28,142 bases of DNA from Oscillospiraceae bacterium (GTDB lineage: Bacteria > Bacillota > Clostridia > Oscillospirales > Ruminococcaceae), in the NCBI GenBank assembly GCA_009776345.1, contig WRLS01000006.1, forward strand, positions 1 to 28,142, read 5' to 3'. The notes below the pieces were generated by a model. It searched no databases and was not told where the DNA came from. It was given only the letters and a program-made list of their open reading frames with translations. The position numbers and the translations under genes are program-made. Position 1 is the first letter of the stretch; the number at the start of each line of letters is the position of its first letter. Below, in pieces: positions 7,259-14,404 of this stretch.

Positions 7259-7795
7259 ATGCAAGACGTATTCATCGAATATATGGTAAAAAAGCGGCGC
7301 ACACCTGCGGTAATGCTTGCCAAGCTTGGCATTGCGCTGGGCGGCGGGATGCTTTCGCTGGCGGCGTTCTCGTTTTCCTCACTGCTGGGGCCTTTTGGGT
7401 TTCTTGGGGTTGTTATTGCTTTCGGGGCTGTTTACGGCGCGTATCTACTCATCACAGGCTTTAACATCGAATATGAATACACCTTGACCAACGGTGAGAT
7501 GGACGTGGACAAGATCCTCGCGCAAAAAAGGCGCAAGCGCCTGATCTCTATAAAGCTTCGCGAAGTCGAGGATTTCGGGCAGTATAAAGCCGCCGAGCAG
7601 GCAAGCAGAAATTATCAGCAAAAAATATTTGCCTGTGATGACCCGACGGGCGGGGATTTATGGTTTGCGTCTGTTCATCACAAGGACAAGGGCGCGACCT
7701 TGCTGGTATTCAACGCGAACGAGAAAATGCTCGGTGCCGCGAAGCCCTTTTTGCCCAGACCGATTTTTCACAGGGCTTTTCAAAACAGGTTTTGA
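7259..7795 (+). CDS. Two-TM membrane protein, DUF6106-like
   Basis: A 178-residue protein of unknown function. The ATG at 7259 is chosen because AAGGAG lies 9 bases upstream; the longer frame from 7226 has no such site. After a short charged N-terminus (MQDVFIEYMVKKRRT) there are two hydrophobic segments at about residues 18-40 and 43-68, with a Gly-rich stretch between. A cytosolic beta-rich tail follows, with conserved-looking EYEYTLTNGEMDVDKI at 71-86. The N-terminus and this tail recall a small uncharacterised clostridial family I know as DUF6106, but I cannot verify the match. The next gene starts 20 bases downstream, so it is likely co-transcribed with the NAD(P)HX repair gene. No enzymatic motif is visible. 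Confidence 0.75.
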   Translation: MQDVFIEYMVKKRRTPAVMLAKLGIALGGGMLSLAAFSFSSLLGPFGFLGVVIAFGAVYGAYLLITGFNIEYEYTLTNGEMDVDKILAQKRRKRLISIKLREVEDFGQYKAAEQASRNYQQKIFACDDPTGGDLWFASVHHKDKGATLLVFNANEKMLGAAKPFLPRPIFHRAFQNRF

Positions 7796-7815
7796 GCTGA
7801 CATGGAGTTAAACTT

Positions 7816-9354
7816 ATGCGAGTAATCACCGGCGCCCAGATGAAGCGTGTGGAAGAAAATTCCCTGGCGTTCGACCTGACATACGCAAGGCTCATGGAAA
7901 ACGCGGGGAGCGCGGCGGCGGCCTTTATCCGAAGGACCTTTCGGGTTGAAGGCCGCAACTGCATGATCTTCTGCGGCAGCGGGAACAACGGCGGCGACGG
8001 CTTTGTTGCCGCCCGAAAGCTCTATGAAAACGGCGCGAATGTCGTGGCGGTGCTGGCTGAGGGCGAGCCGAAAACACAGGAAGCCTCTTCGATGCTGGAT
8101 ATGCTCATTATGATGGAGGTCCCTGTGTTCGACCTTTCACGGGACAGTGAGAATGTGCTTGCCTGTATCCAGCAGACCGATATCGTGGTGGACGCCCTTT
8201 ACGGCACGGGCTTTAGGGGCGCGCTTAGGGGCGGCGGGAAAATCGCGGCGGGGCTTATCAACGACGCGATCGCCGCAATTATCTCCCTCGATGTCCCGAG
8301 CGGCGTTGCCTGTGACACTTCTAAAAGTGACCCTGACGCGGTAAAGGCGGACTTCACCGTCGTATTCGATTGCCGGAAGCCTGTCCACGTCATGCCCGAG
8401 GGCCAGAAATACTGCGGCACGATAGAGGTTGTGGAAATCGGCATACCGCCCGAGGCTTATGCCGATATAGAAAGCGTGTTTGTCAGCACCGATTTAGAAA
8501 TGGCGCTGGAAGCGGTGCCTATCCGCAAAGTGGATTCCCATAAGGGGGACTTCGGCACATTGCTTGCGGTTTGCGGAAGCTCGCGTTATCGGGGCGCGGC
8601 GGTTTTAGCGGCGCTTGGGGCGCTGCGGATGGGCGTGGGCATAGTGCGTGTGGCATCGGTGGAGGCTGTCTGCTGTGCTATGGCGGCAAGCGTTTATGAG
8701 GCGGTCTATCTTCCGCTGGCCGCAAACAGCGCCGGGGGGATAGACGCGTCCGCGGCCCTTCCTGTGCTTGCCGGCGCACTTCCCGGCGCAACCGCGGTTT
8801 TGTTCGGCTGCGGCGTGGGCGACGGAGAAGACGCGGATATACTGCTGGAATATCTTGTGAAAAACGCAAAGGTCCCGATTATAATAGACGCTGATGGAAT
8901 AAACGCGCTGGCACGCAATATATATGTACTACAGGAAGCTGTTGCGCCCGTTGTTTTGACCCCGCATCCCGGTGAAATGGCGCGGCTGTGCGGCGTATCG
9001 ACACAGCAGATACAGGAAAACCGCTTTGGTACAGCCATGAACTTCGCCGCGAAGCATAATGTGACCGTTTTGCTCAAAGGCAGTGAAAGCATTACCGCAC
9101 TGTCGGACGGGCGTGTCCTGTCCAATCACACCGGGAACCCCGGGCTTGCCAAAGGCGGCAGCGGGGACATCCTGGCGGGTATGACGGCGTCGCTTTGCGC
9201 GCAGGGTACAAGCCCCGGGCTTGCGGCAAGTGCCGCGGCGTACTTGCACGGGCTTGCGGGGGACAGGGCGGCGAAAAGGCTGTCGCAATGCGCCATGCTT
9301 CCCAGTGAGCTGCTTCGGGACCTCTGTGAGATCCTGGCGTCCGAGCGGCGTTAG
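7816..9354 (+). CDS. nnr: Bifunctional NAD(P)HX epimerase / ADP-dependent dehydratase
   Basis: Metabolite-repair enzyme of 512 residues with the standard two-domain order. The N-terminal epimerase domain (about 1-215) carries GSGNNGGDGF (54-63), VVDALYGTGFRG (124-135) and SLDVPSG (157-163). The C-terminal ADP-dependent dehydratase (about 235-505) has KGDFGTLLAV (243-252), LTPHPGEMARL (381-391) and the catalytic NPGLAKGGSGDILAGM segment with Asp451. It converts hydrated, damaged NADH/NADPH back to the active cofactors in the cytosol. The start ATG has only a modest upstream purine stretch (GGAGTTAAACTT). It sits between a small membrane protein and a lipoprotein gene with short gaps, suggesting one transcript. 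Very secure identification. Confidence 0.95.
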   Translation: MRVITGAQMKRVEENSLAFDLTYARLMENAGSAAAAFIRRTFRVEGRNCMIFCGSGNNGGDGFVAARKLYENGANVVAVLAEGEPKTQEASSMLDMLIMMEVPVFDLSRDSENVLACIQQTDIVVDALYGTGFRGALRGGGKIAAGLINDAIAAIISLDVPSGVACDTSKSDPDAVKADFTVVFDCRKPVHVMPEGQKYCGTIEVVEIGIPPEAYADIESVFVSTDLEMALEAVPIRKVDSHKGDFGTLLAVCGSSRYRGAAVLAALGALRMGVGIVRVASVEAVCCAMAASVYEAVYLPLAANSAGGIDASAALPVLAGALPGATAVLFGCGVGDGEDADILLEYLVKNAKVPIIIDADGINALARNIYVLQEAVAPVVLTPHPGEMARLCGVSTQQIQENRFGTAMNFAAKHNVTVLLKGSESITALSDGRVLSNHTGNPGLAKGGSGDILAGMTASLCAQGTSPGLAASAAAYLHGLAGDRAAKRLSQCAMLPSELLRDLCEILASERR

Positions 9355-9368
9355 AAAGGGCGCTCCCT

Positions 9369-9914
9369 ATGTCAACAACACGGATATACCAAATTTTATG
9401 CGCCGTCCTGATTTCGATAACCCTGGCGGTAAGCATAAGCGCCTGTCAAAAAGCCGCGGTAAAGCATCAAAACCCGCTGCTGAAGCAATCCGGGAATTTT
9501 GATACTACCGCGAACATAAAATACCGCGATTTGCACGCTACCGCAACAATCACGCGTGAGACCCCCGGGGCGTGTTCCGTGTCATTTACATCCCCCGCAT
9601 CCCTTGCCGACATGAGCTTCGTTTTCCACGACGGTGTTGTGGATATCGCGTATAAAGGCATCGGGTTTACATTTTCGCCGAATTCACTGCCGGGCGGCGC
9701 GGTTGCCAAGGTTGCGGTCGCCGCCATAAACAAAGCCATGCGGGACGACGGGCTGGAGGTGGAGTATACCGAGGGCGCGCTGATTTTAAACGGCATCATG
9801 GAAAACGGCGCGTTTACCCTGCGCATAGACCCGGAAAGCGGGAACCTGCTAAAGCTCGCAATCCCCGCGCAGCAGCTTGAAATTGATTTTTTTGGCTTTA
9901 ACTTTTTGGATTGA
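9369..9914 (+). CDS. Putative lipoprotein of unknown function
   Basis: A 181-residue predicted lipoprotein. A short N-terminal region is followed by a hydrophobic stretch (residues 7-22) and a lipobox ISAC with the lipidated Cys26, so the mature protein should be anchored to the outer face of the membrane. The remainder is beta-strand rich with alternating polar and hydrophobic residues (for example YRDLHATATITRE and GAFTLRIDPESG). This vaguely recalls LolA/LppX-type hydrophobic-ligand carriers, but no signature confirms that. It starts 14 bases after the nnr stop with AGAAAGGGCG upstream and ends 28 bases before the alkyltransferase-like gene, consistent with the same operon. Function not recognised. 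Confidence 0.8.
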   Translation: MSTTRIYQILCAVLISITLAVSISACQKAAVKHQNPLLKQSGNFDTTANIKYRDLHATATITRETPGACSVSFTSPASLADMSFVFHDGVVDIAYKGIGFTFSPNSLPGGAVAKVAVAAINKAMRDDGLEVEYTEGALILNGIMENGAFTLRIDPESGNLLKLAIPAQQLEIDFFGFNFLD

Positions 9915-9942
9915 CCAGCTATATAAATAAGGCGGACGTAAA

Positions 9943-10245
9943 ATGCACACCTTCAATGAGCAAGTCTACGAAATCGTCGGGCAGATACCCCGCGGCAAAG
10001 TCATATCCTACGGGCAGATCGCGCGCATCCTCGGCAATCCGCGCGCGGCGCGCCAAGTCGGGTGGGCCATGCGCCACTGCCCGGAGCATCTCCCCTGGCA
10101 GCGGGTCGTGATGGCGGACGGCAGTGTTACGGGCGGCGCGTATGCCGATATAAGAAAAGCCGCGCTGGAATTAGAGGGCGCGGCGTTTTTACCCGACGGG
10201 CGCGTTGACATGAAGGCCTGCGGGTTTACGCTTTCGCAAAAATGA
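9943..10245 (+). CDS. Alkyltransferase-like (ATL/MGMT-family) DNA repair protein lacking the acceptor Cys
   Basis: A 100-residue protein equal to the DNA-binding C-terminal domain of O6-alkylguanine-DNA methyltransferases. The N-terminal FNEQVYEIVGQIPRGKVISYGQIA matches the family, and RAARQVGWAM (34-43) is the recognition-helix region. The alkyl-accepting PCHR motif is replaced by PWQR (51-54, Trp52), the hallmark of ATL proteins. These bind and flip alkylated guanines and hand them to nucleotide excision repair rather than repairing them directly (established for the family). RBS is AAGGCGGACG. The last 57 bases overlap the 3' end of the convergent U32 gene, so the two transcripts would be antisense at their tails. 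Confidence 0.92.
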   Translation: MHTFNEQVYEIVGQIPRGKVISYGQIARILGNPRAARQVGWAMRHCPEHLPWQRVVMADGSVTGGAYADIRKAALELEGAAFLPDGRVDMKACGFTLSQK

Positions 10246-11460
10246 CCCTTGCCGAACAGGCGAGGGATACGGCACCCTCACTGCCATCATCGGGTGGTTC
10301 GCGGTTTCTATCGGCTCGCCTTCCCCGTCCCGAAGCTCTTTTACGATAAAAGCTTCGGGCATTTTTCCGGGCTCCAGCAGCTCAAGCTCATCCCCCGGGA
10401 AAAATCGGTTGCGCGTTGTACATATCAGCGCGCCGTCCCGCCAATCCTCAACCACGGCAACTACATCCCACTGCTGTATATATCCGCCGTTTTCGGTTTC
10501 CTGCGCGGGCGGCTTTTCAGGGAAGTAGAAGCCCGTGGAATACGGGCGGTGGCTCACTTTATCAAGCTCCCCGGAAAGCCATGCCGGGGGGCTGAAGTTT
10601 TCGCGGTCTTTTTCGTACAGATCCAGCGCGATGCGGTATGCGTTGGTCACAACCGCGGTATAATACGCGCTTTTCGCCCTGCCCTCGATTTTCATGCCGC
10701 GAACCCCTGCCTGCGCCAGCTTATCGAGATAATTCAGCATGGACAGGTCCTCGGCGTTAAGGATATAGCTAAGCCCGTTTTCCTCATAGGCCGGGAAGTA
10801 CCCGCCCGGCCGCGTTTCCTCCATGAGCGCGTATTTCCAGCGGCATGGCTGCGCGCACATCCCGCGGTTGCCGTCCCTGCCCGTCATGTACTGCGACAAT
10901 AGGCACCGCCCTGAAAAAGACACGCACATCGCGCCGTGGACGAATGCCTCCAATTCCAATGAAGGCGGCGTCCTGCCGCGGATTACGGCTATATCACCAA
11001 GCGAAAGCTCCCGCGCCAAAATAACGCGGGATGCCCCCAACGCGTGAAGCTCCCGCGCCGCTAAATAATTTGTCACCCCTGCCTGTGTGGAAATATGCAC
11101 ATCCATATCAGGCACAGTGCGTTTTGCAAGCATAAGCACGCCGATATCCGCCGCGATTATGGCATCCGCGCCTATTTCCCCGACTTGCCTTAAATAATCC
11201 GCCAGGGCATCGGCCTCTTCATTCGTGGGCAGGATGTTGCAGGTGACATATACCTTCACGCCATGCCCATGGCAGAACCGCACCGCATCCGCCATTTCCC
11301 CCGGGCTGAAGTTGCCCGGGGCCGCCCGCATCCCATAATGCTTTCCGCCCAGATAAATCGCGTCCGCACCATATAGCACAGCCGCGCGCAGCCGCTCCAT
11401 ATCCCCGGCGGGGGCAAGCAGCTCGGGCAGAAATCCGCCGTTTGCCCGTTTACTCTTCAT
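10189..11460 (-). CDS. Peptidase U32-family protein (RlhA/TrhP-like)
   Basis: A 423-residue protein of the U32 'collagenase-like' family. Members studied in recent years act in RNA hydroxylation (TrhP on tRNA wobble uridines, RlhA on 23S rRNA) rather than as proteases. The N-terminal LLAPAGDMERLRAAVLYGAD and IYLGGKHYGMRA begin a TIM-barrel. The family signature lies at about residues 173-210: FVHGAMCVSFSGRC, then SQYMTGRDGNRGMCAQPCRW, with Cys179, Cys186, Cys202 and Cys206 as likely iron-sulfur ligands. I chose ATG 11460 (GGGGAAG upstream); a TTG at 11487 is an alternative. The start overlaps the end of the Uma2 gene by 11 bases, so it is coupled to it. It is the third gene of the mltG transcript. 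Confidence 0.9.
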   Translation of the reverse strand: MKSKRANGGFLPELLAPAGDMERLRAAVLYGADAIYLGGKHYGMRAAPGNFSPGEMADAVRFCHGHGVKVYVTCNILPTNEEADALADYLRQVGEIGADAIIAADIGVLMLAKRTVPDMDVHISTQAGVTNYLAARELHALGASRVILARELSLGDIAVIRGRTPPSLELEAFVHGAMCVSFSGRCLLSQYMTGRDGNRGMCAQPCRWKYALMEETRPGGYFPAYEENGLSYILNAEDLSMLNYLDKLAQAGVRGMKIEGRAKSAYYTAVVTNAYRIALDLYEKDRENFSPPAWLSGELDKVSHRPYSTGFYFPEKPPAQETENGGYIQQWDVVAVVEDWRDGALICTTRNRFFPGDELELLEPGKMPEAFIVKELRDGEGEPIETANHPMMAVRVPYPSPVRQGSFLRKRKPAGLHVNAPVG

Positions 11461-12073
11461 CTTCCCCAAACACATCCGCCATTTCAATTATACAGCCATC
11501 CAAAACTTTCACCGGGATGCCGGACGTTTCGTCGTACACTTCAACAACATACCGGTTATTTTGCAAGGTACACACTTGTACAAGCTTTGTGTCAGGTTCT
11601 ACGATCCAATATTCGCGGACCCCTGCCTGCATATAGCGCCCGTATTTCAGCATACGGTCATGCCGCAGGGAGGATGGGGATATAATCTCGATCACTAAAT
11701 CAGGCGCGCCCTTGCAGCTTTTGCCGTCCAGCTTGGATTTGTCGCATACTACAAGTAAATCGGGCTGTACGACAGTGTTGTCCTCTTCATTGGCGTTGAG
11801 CCGCACGTCAAAAGGCGCGTGGAAGACCTTGCACGGTTTCCCTTTTAAAAAGGCATGGAGCCGGACAAACAACTCGCCGCTGACATCTTGATGGCGCTCC
11901 GACGGCGACGACATCGCGTAGGGAACGCCGTCCATCAGTTCCCTGCGCTCGCTCTCCGGCGACGACATTGCGTAAGGCACGCCGTCAATCAGTTCCCAGC
12001 GCTCGCCCTCTTTCGTATCCCACTTACAGTAATCCTCATAAGTGTAGGAGCGGTTCCCTTGCGGCAAAGACAT
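11450..12073 (-). CDS. Uma2-family (DUF820) putative endonuclease
   Basis: A protein of about 207 residues with the restriction-endonuclease-like fold of the Uma2 family. Conserved features (numbered from the ATG at 12079) are WELIDGVPYAMSSP, then QPDLLVV with the metal-binding Asp107, and APDLVIEIISPSS with catalytic Glu131. The tail EYWIVEPDTKLVQV is typical. I prefer ATG 12073 because GGAGG is 9 bases upstream; it is only 3 from the ATG at 12079. An 18-residue segment (residues 28-45) is duplicated directly after itself (46-63), which is unusual. The gene lies between mltG and the U32 gene, which are normally near-neighbours, so it probably inserted there. Biological role of the family is largely unknown. 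Confidence 0.88.
   Translation of the reverse strand: MSLPQGNRSYTYEDYCKWDTKEGERWELIDGVPYAMSSPESERRELMDGVPYAMSSPSERHQDVSGELFVRLHAFLKGKPCKVFHAPFDVRLNANEEDNTVVQPDLLVVCDKSKLDGKSCKGAPDLVIEIISPSSLRHDRMLKYGRYMQAGVREYWIVEPDTKLVQVCTLQNNRYVVEVYDETSGIPVKVLDGCIIEMADVFGEDEE
11891..11998 (-). repeat. Tandem 54-bp duplication inside the Uma2 gene
   Basis: Two adjacent 54-bp units (11945-11998 and 11891-11944) encode 18-residue copies, WELIDGVPYAMSSPESER and RELMDGVPYAMSSPSERH. Over the last 42 bases, as read on the + strand, 37 are identical by my count. The duplication keeps the frame and adds a second copy of the conserved N-terminal motif. Confidence 0.85.
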
Positions 12074-12096
12074 AGCCATATTCCTCCCATAAAATT

Positions 12097-13362
12097 TTAT
12101 CCCCGGACGCCGGTACCATGCGCGTCGTTGGGGTTAGAGCTTGCCGCGCGCGCGACGCGGATATTCGCCAGATGCTCATCATAGGTCATCGCGTAGTAAT
12201 ATTCGCCCCAGCCGTCGTTTACAAAGAAGGATTCACGCATTTCCGAGGGGTTCAGCGCCGCACGGATTGCGGCAAGCCCGGGGTTGCCGATCGGCCCCGC
12301 GGGAAGCCCCTCTGACACATAGGTGTTGTAAGCGTCATACATTGTTTCATTCGTGTACCGTATATGCGGTTTTATATGAATATCTACATAATCGCGCGTA
12401 GCGCAGGATTCCAGCCGCGGGAACACTGCGGAATTATTTAGGCGGTTGTGGAACACGGCGGAAACATTGTAAACCTGCTCATCCCCCGATTCCCTTTGGA
12501 TGATAGAAGCAAGTATAACCGTTTCGTCCAGTGTAAGCCCGATATTCAGCATCTGCCGCTCTAATTCCGGGGTGATCTTTTTTTCAAAGTTGTCGAAGAA
12601 TTTCATGGCTACATTGGGGACGGCTTCGCCTACATAAAAGTCATAGGTGTCGGGGAAAAGGTAGCCTTCCATGCGCCTGAAGCGCAGCGGGTCATCGGGC
12701 ATCCTGTCCATGAATTCATAATCAAAGCTACCGCTCTCAAGAAAGTCGAGGAATTCCTGCGCGCCGCAGACCTTGCTCTCCTCCAGCCTTTTTGCAATTT
12801 CCAAAGCCGTCAGGCCCTCGGGAAGAGTGACACGCACAATTTCCAGCTTGATGTTGCGGGTCTGCATATTCAGCATAAGCTGGTCATAGCCGTAGTTCGC
12901 GTTAAATTTATAGTCCCCGGGAAGGAAACGCATCGGCTCCCCGCCCCTTACTTTAAGCCACGCGTACGCCTGGAACGTCACACTCTGGGAGATCACGCCC
13001 TTTTGCTCAAGCAGGTCTGCCACTTCTTTTACTGTAGATGCGCTTTCCGGTATCGTAACGTCAATCCAGCGGTCGGATTGGTTAAGCCCGAATAAATCCT
13101 GCAAGCTTTCCAGTATAAACACAGACAGCACAAGCGCCCCTGCCAATGTGGCAAGGACCATAAGTGTGGCGACAAACCAGCGGTTTTTGCGCTTTTGCGG
13201 TTTTTTCGGCAGGTCGGAGCGCTTGTCTTCCCCCTGCCCCGTCGGCGCGGTCAGGTTTCGGGCGGCCTGTGCCGCCGGTATCCGCTGCCTTCCCGCCGAA
13301 TTCCCTGCTTTTCCTGTCCCCGGGGTTTGCGCGCGCCTGCCCGGGCGGTTACTTTTTTGCAT
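12097..13362 (-). CDS. mltG: Endolytic peptidoglycan transglycosylase MltG
   Basis: A 421-residue membrane-anchored YceG-like enzyme that cleaves nascent glycan strands and sets their length. A long basic, Pro/Gln-rich cytosolic N-terminus (1-60) precedes one membrane segment (about 62-84). A LysM-like region follows (105-175), then the catalytic domain. Family landmarks are MEGYLFPDTYDFYVG (about 231-245), ILASIIQRESG with catalytic Glu291, AVFHNRLN, the Y.TYVSEGLPAGPIGNPG motif and AIRAALNPS near the end. I chose ATG 13362 (GGGGA 5 bases upstream) over an in-frame TTG at 13374. It heads a minus-strand operon with the Uma2 and U32 genes. The usual partner U32 gene is displaced by one gene here. 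Confidence 0.95.
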   Translation of the reverse strand: MQKSNRPGRRAQTPGTGKAGNSAGRQRIPAAQAARNLTAPTGQGEDKRSDLPKKPQKRKNRWFVATLMVLATLAGALVLSVFILESLQDLFGLNQSDRWIDVTIPESASTVKEVADLLEQKGVISQSVTFQAYAWLKVRGGEPMRFLPGDYKFNANYGYDQLMLNMQTRNIKLEIVRVTLPEGLTALEIAKRLEESKVCGAQEFLDFLESGSFDYEFMDRMPDDPLRFRRMEGYLFPDTYDFYVGEAVPNVAMKFFDNFEKKITPELERQMLNIGLTLDETVILASIIQRESGDEQVYNVSAVFHNRLNNSAVFPRLESCATRDYVDIHIKPHIRYTNETMYDAYNTYVSEGLPAGPIGNPGLAAIRAALNPSEMRESFFVNDGWGEYYYAMTYDEHLANIRVARAASSNPNDAHGTGVRG

Positions 13363-13516
13363 TTGAATCCCCAATCTATCTAATTATCGTATTTTATGAT
13401 AAAACACACTAAACGGCTGTGCGCGCCCCGCTGTTTTCTGCAAAACAGCCGAAAAACCCGGAATTTGGCGCTGCTATGCTATTCACAAAAGGTTTTACAG
13501 GTTCATAGGATGTATT

Positions 13517-13568
13517 ACTTCGGCTGATTAGCGCCGGGAAAGGTCCTTTCCAGGCTGCGGCAGACCGA
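13517..13568 (+). promoter_or_regulatory. Possible structured leader of the Cys-rich peptide gene
   Basis: Upstream of the 41-residue peptide gene, TTCGG and CCGAA can pair as an outer stem. They enclose a strong inner hairpin, GCC-G-GGAAAGG-T-CCTTTCC-A-GGC (about 13533-13555). It does not match any riboswitch consensus I can recall, so I mark it only as a candidate RNA structure. Confidence 0.35.
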
Positions 13569-13600
13569 AAGGCTACTTAATTTTAAGGAGTGACAATGTA

Positions 13601-13726
13601 ATGTTCAGAAACTGCGGATGCAATAACGAATGTGGCTGTGGCTGCAACGGTGGCGGCTTTGGTTTCGGCGGCAACTGCTGCTGGATCATCATCATCCTTC
13701 TTGTCCTGTGCTTCTGCTGCAACTAA
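13601..13726 (+). CDS. 41-residue Cys/Gly-rich membrane peptide
   Basis: A very short gene with a clear ribosome site (AAGGAG, 10 bases before the ATG) and a TAA stop. The peptide opens with MFRNCGCNNECGCGCNGGG, rich in CGC repeats, continues through a Gly/Phe linker, and ends with one hydrophobic segment, WIIIILLVLCFCCN. Nine of its 41 residues are Cys. It resembles small clostridial proteins annotated as 'chorion class high-cysteine protein' and, in layout, the YjcZ-type sporulation peptides (Gly-rich head, membrane tail). A single-pass membrane peptide with metal- or disulfide-binding head is a plausible reading, but function is unknown. A strong hairpin follows about 95 bases downstream. 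It is monocistronic and divergent from mltG. Confidence 0.72.
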   Translation: MFRNCGCNNECGCGCNGGGFGFGGNCCWIIIILLVLCFCCN

Positions 13727-13820
13727 AGACATATCAGCCTTGCAGCGCCGGGGAGCCAGCGCATACATACGGGTTATCCTCCCTCCCGCATGAAAAACGG
13801 CGGCAATCCCGGCACGCCCT

Positions 13821-13847
13821 GCATAACGCCCCTATGGGGCGTTATGC
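13821..13847. terminator. Hairpin downstream of the Cys-rich peptide gene
   Basis: A perfect 12-bp stem, GCATAACGCCCC and its complement, with a TAT loop. It has only a weak T-run afterwards (GGCAGGTTTTAGG), so it would act as a moderate terminator. It lies immediately before a heptamer array. Confidence 0.55.
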
Positions 13848-13856
13848 CTTTGGCAG

Positions 13857-13916
13857 GTTTTAGGATTTAGGTTTTAGGTTTTAGGGAAAGGACGAAACAA
13901 TTCATAATTCATAATT
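13857..13916. repeat. Two heptamer arrays (GTTTTAG/GATTTAG and CATAATT)
   Basis: Four 7-bp units at 13857-13884 (GTTTTAG, GATTTAG, GTTTTAG, GTTTTAG) run into GGGAAAGGACG. Then come two CATAATT units (13903-13916), the complement of the AATTATG units at 5914-5941. The array plus GGGAAAGGACG is the reverse complement of the right arm of the module at 26621-26719, so arms are shared between modules in different combinations. Confidence 0.75.
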
Positions 13917-14266
13917 AAAAGACAGAACGCAAATCTACAAAAGGCAAGTAAGCACAAACCTAAAACAGGGAACGACACCGGAAGCGCCCGCGCACGTAAT
14001 AACAGCGGAAAAAGTCTTTAGATATCTTTTATTCCTAATACCTTTTTTCGCGTTCGAGACCTGGAGCTCGGCTCGGCTGAGCGATTGGGCGGATTATAGG
14101 GCGAAGCATTTGACGTGCGCGATGAAGGGTACAAAGCTATGCGGTTTGTCGAAATGGGGGTCCGGGGTCTCCCCGGCGCGTTTGCTTCTTTGCGCGCGCA
14201 AAGAAGAGCCTCCGCGGCTTGAGCGGTGAAAAATAACCGAAGATGAAATCGCGTTATAACCACCCC
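13917..14266. other. Non-coding stretch with palindromes
   Basis: I see no supportable gene here. The notable structures are CCGGGG-TCT-CCCCGG (14162-14176) and a perfect 22-bp palindrome at 14185-14206 built on CTTCTTTGCGC and its complement. The sequence just before them (14150-14160, GAAATGGGGGT) resembles the edge of GC-rich dispersed repeats common in clostridial intergenic DNA, from memory and unverified. Confidence 0.5.
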
Positions 14267-14404
14267 GGCGCTCCGCGCCACCCCTCCAAAGGAGGGGAAT
14301 TTTCGGGCGGCAGATTGCCGCCCCTACGATGCAATACTGTTGATTGTCCGGTAATTTGCGCGCGGGCATGGAAGCCCGCCCCTACACCCCTTCCTCAATC
14401 CTCA
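14267..14404. repeat. Hairpin half-element, GGGCGG/CCGCCCCTAC units and heptamer remnant
   Basis: A variable-type hairpin (GGCGC-TCC-GCGCC, 14267-14279) is followed by ACCCCTCC-AAA-GGAGGGGA (14280-14298), the same pairing of hairpins seen in the complete miniature elements. Next come GGGCGGCA...TGCCGCCCCTAC and a second unit at 14364-14386 that is identical over 23 bases to 26958-26980. It ends in two CTCAATC heptamers; the last forms the stop codon of the minus-strand hydrolase gene. Confidence 0.7.

Noticed and set aside
14045..14110. tRNA-like segment with GTTCGAGACC
   Set aside because: No acceptor stem, D-arm or anticodon arm can be drawn around it.
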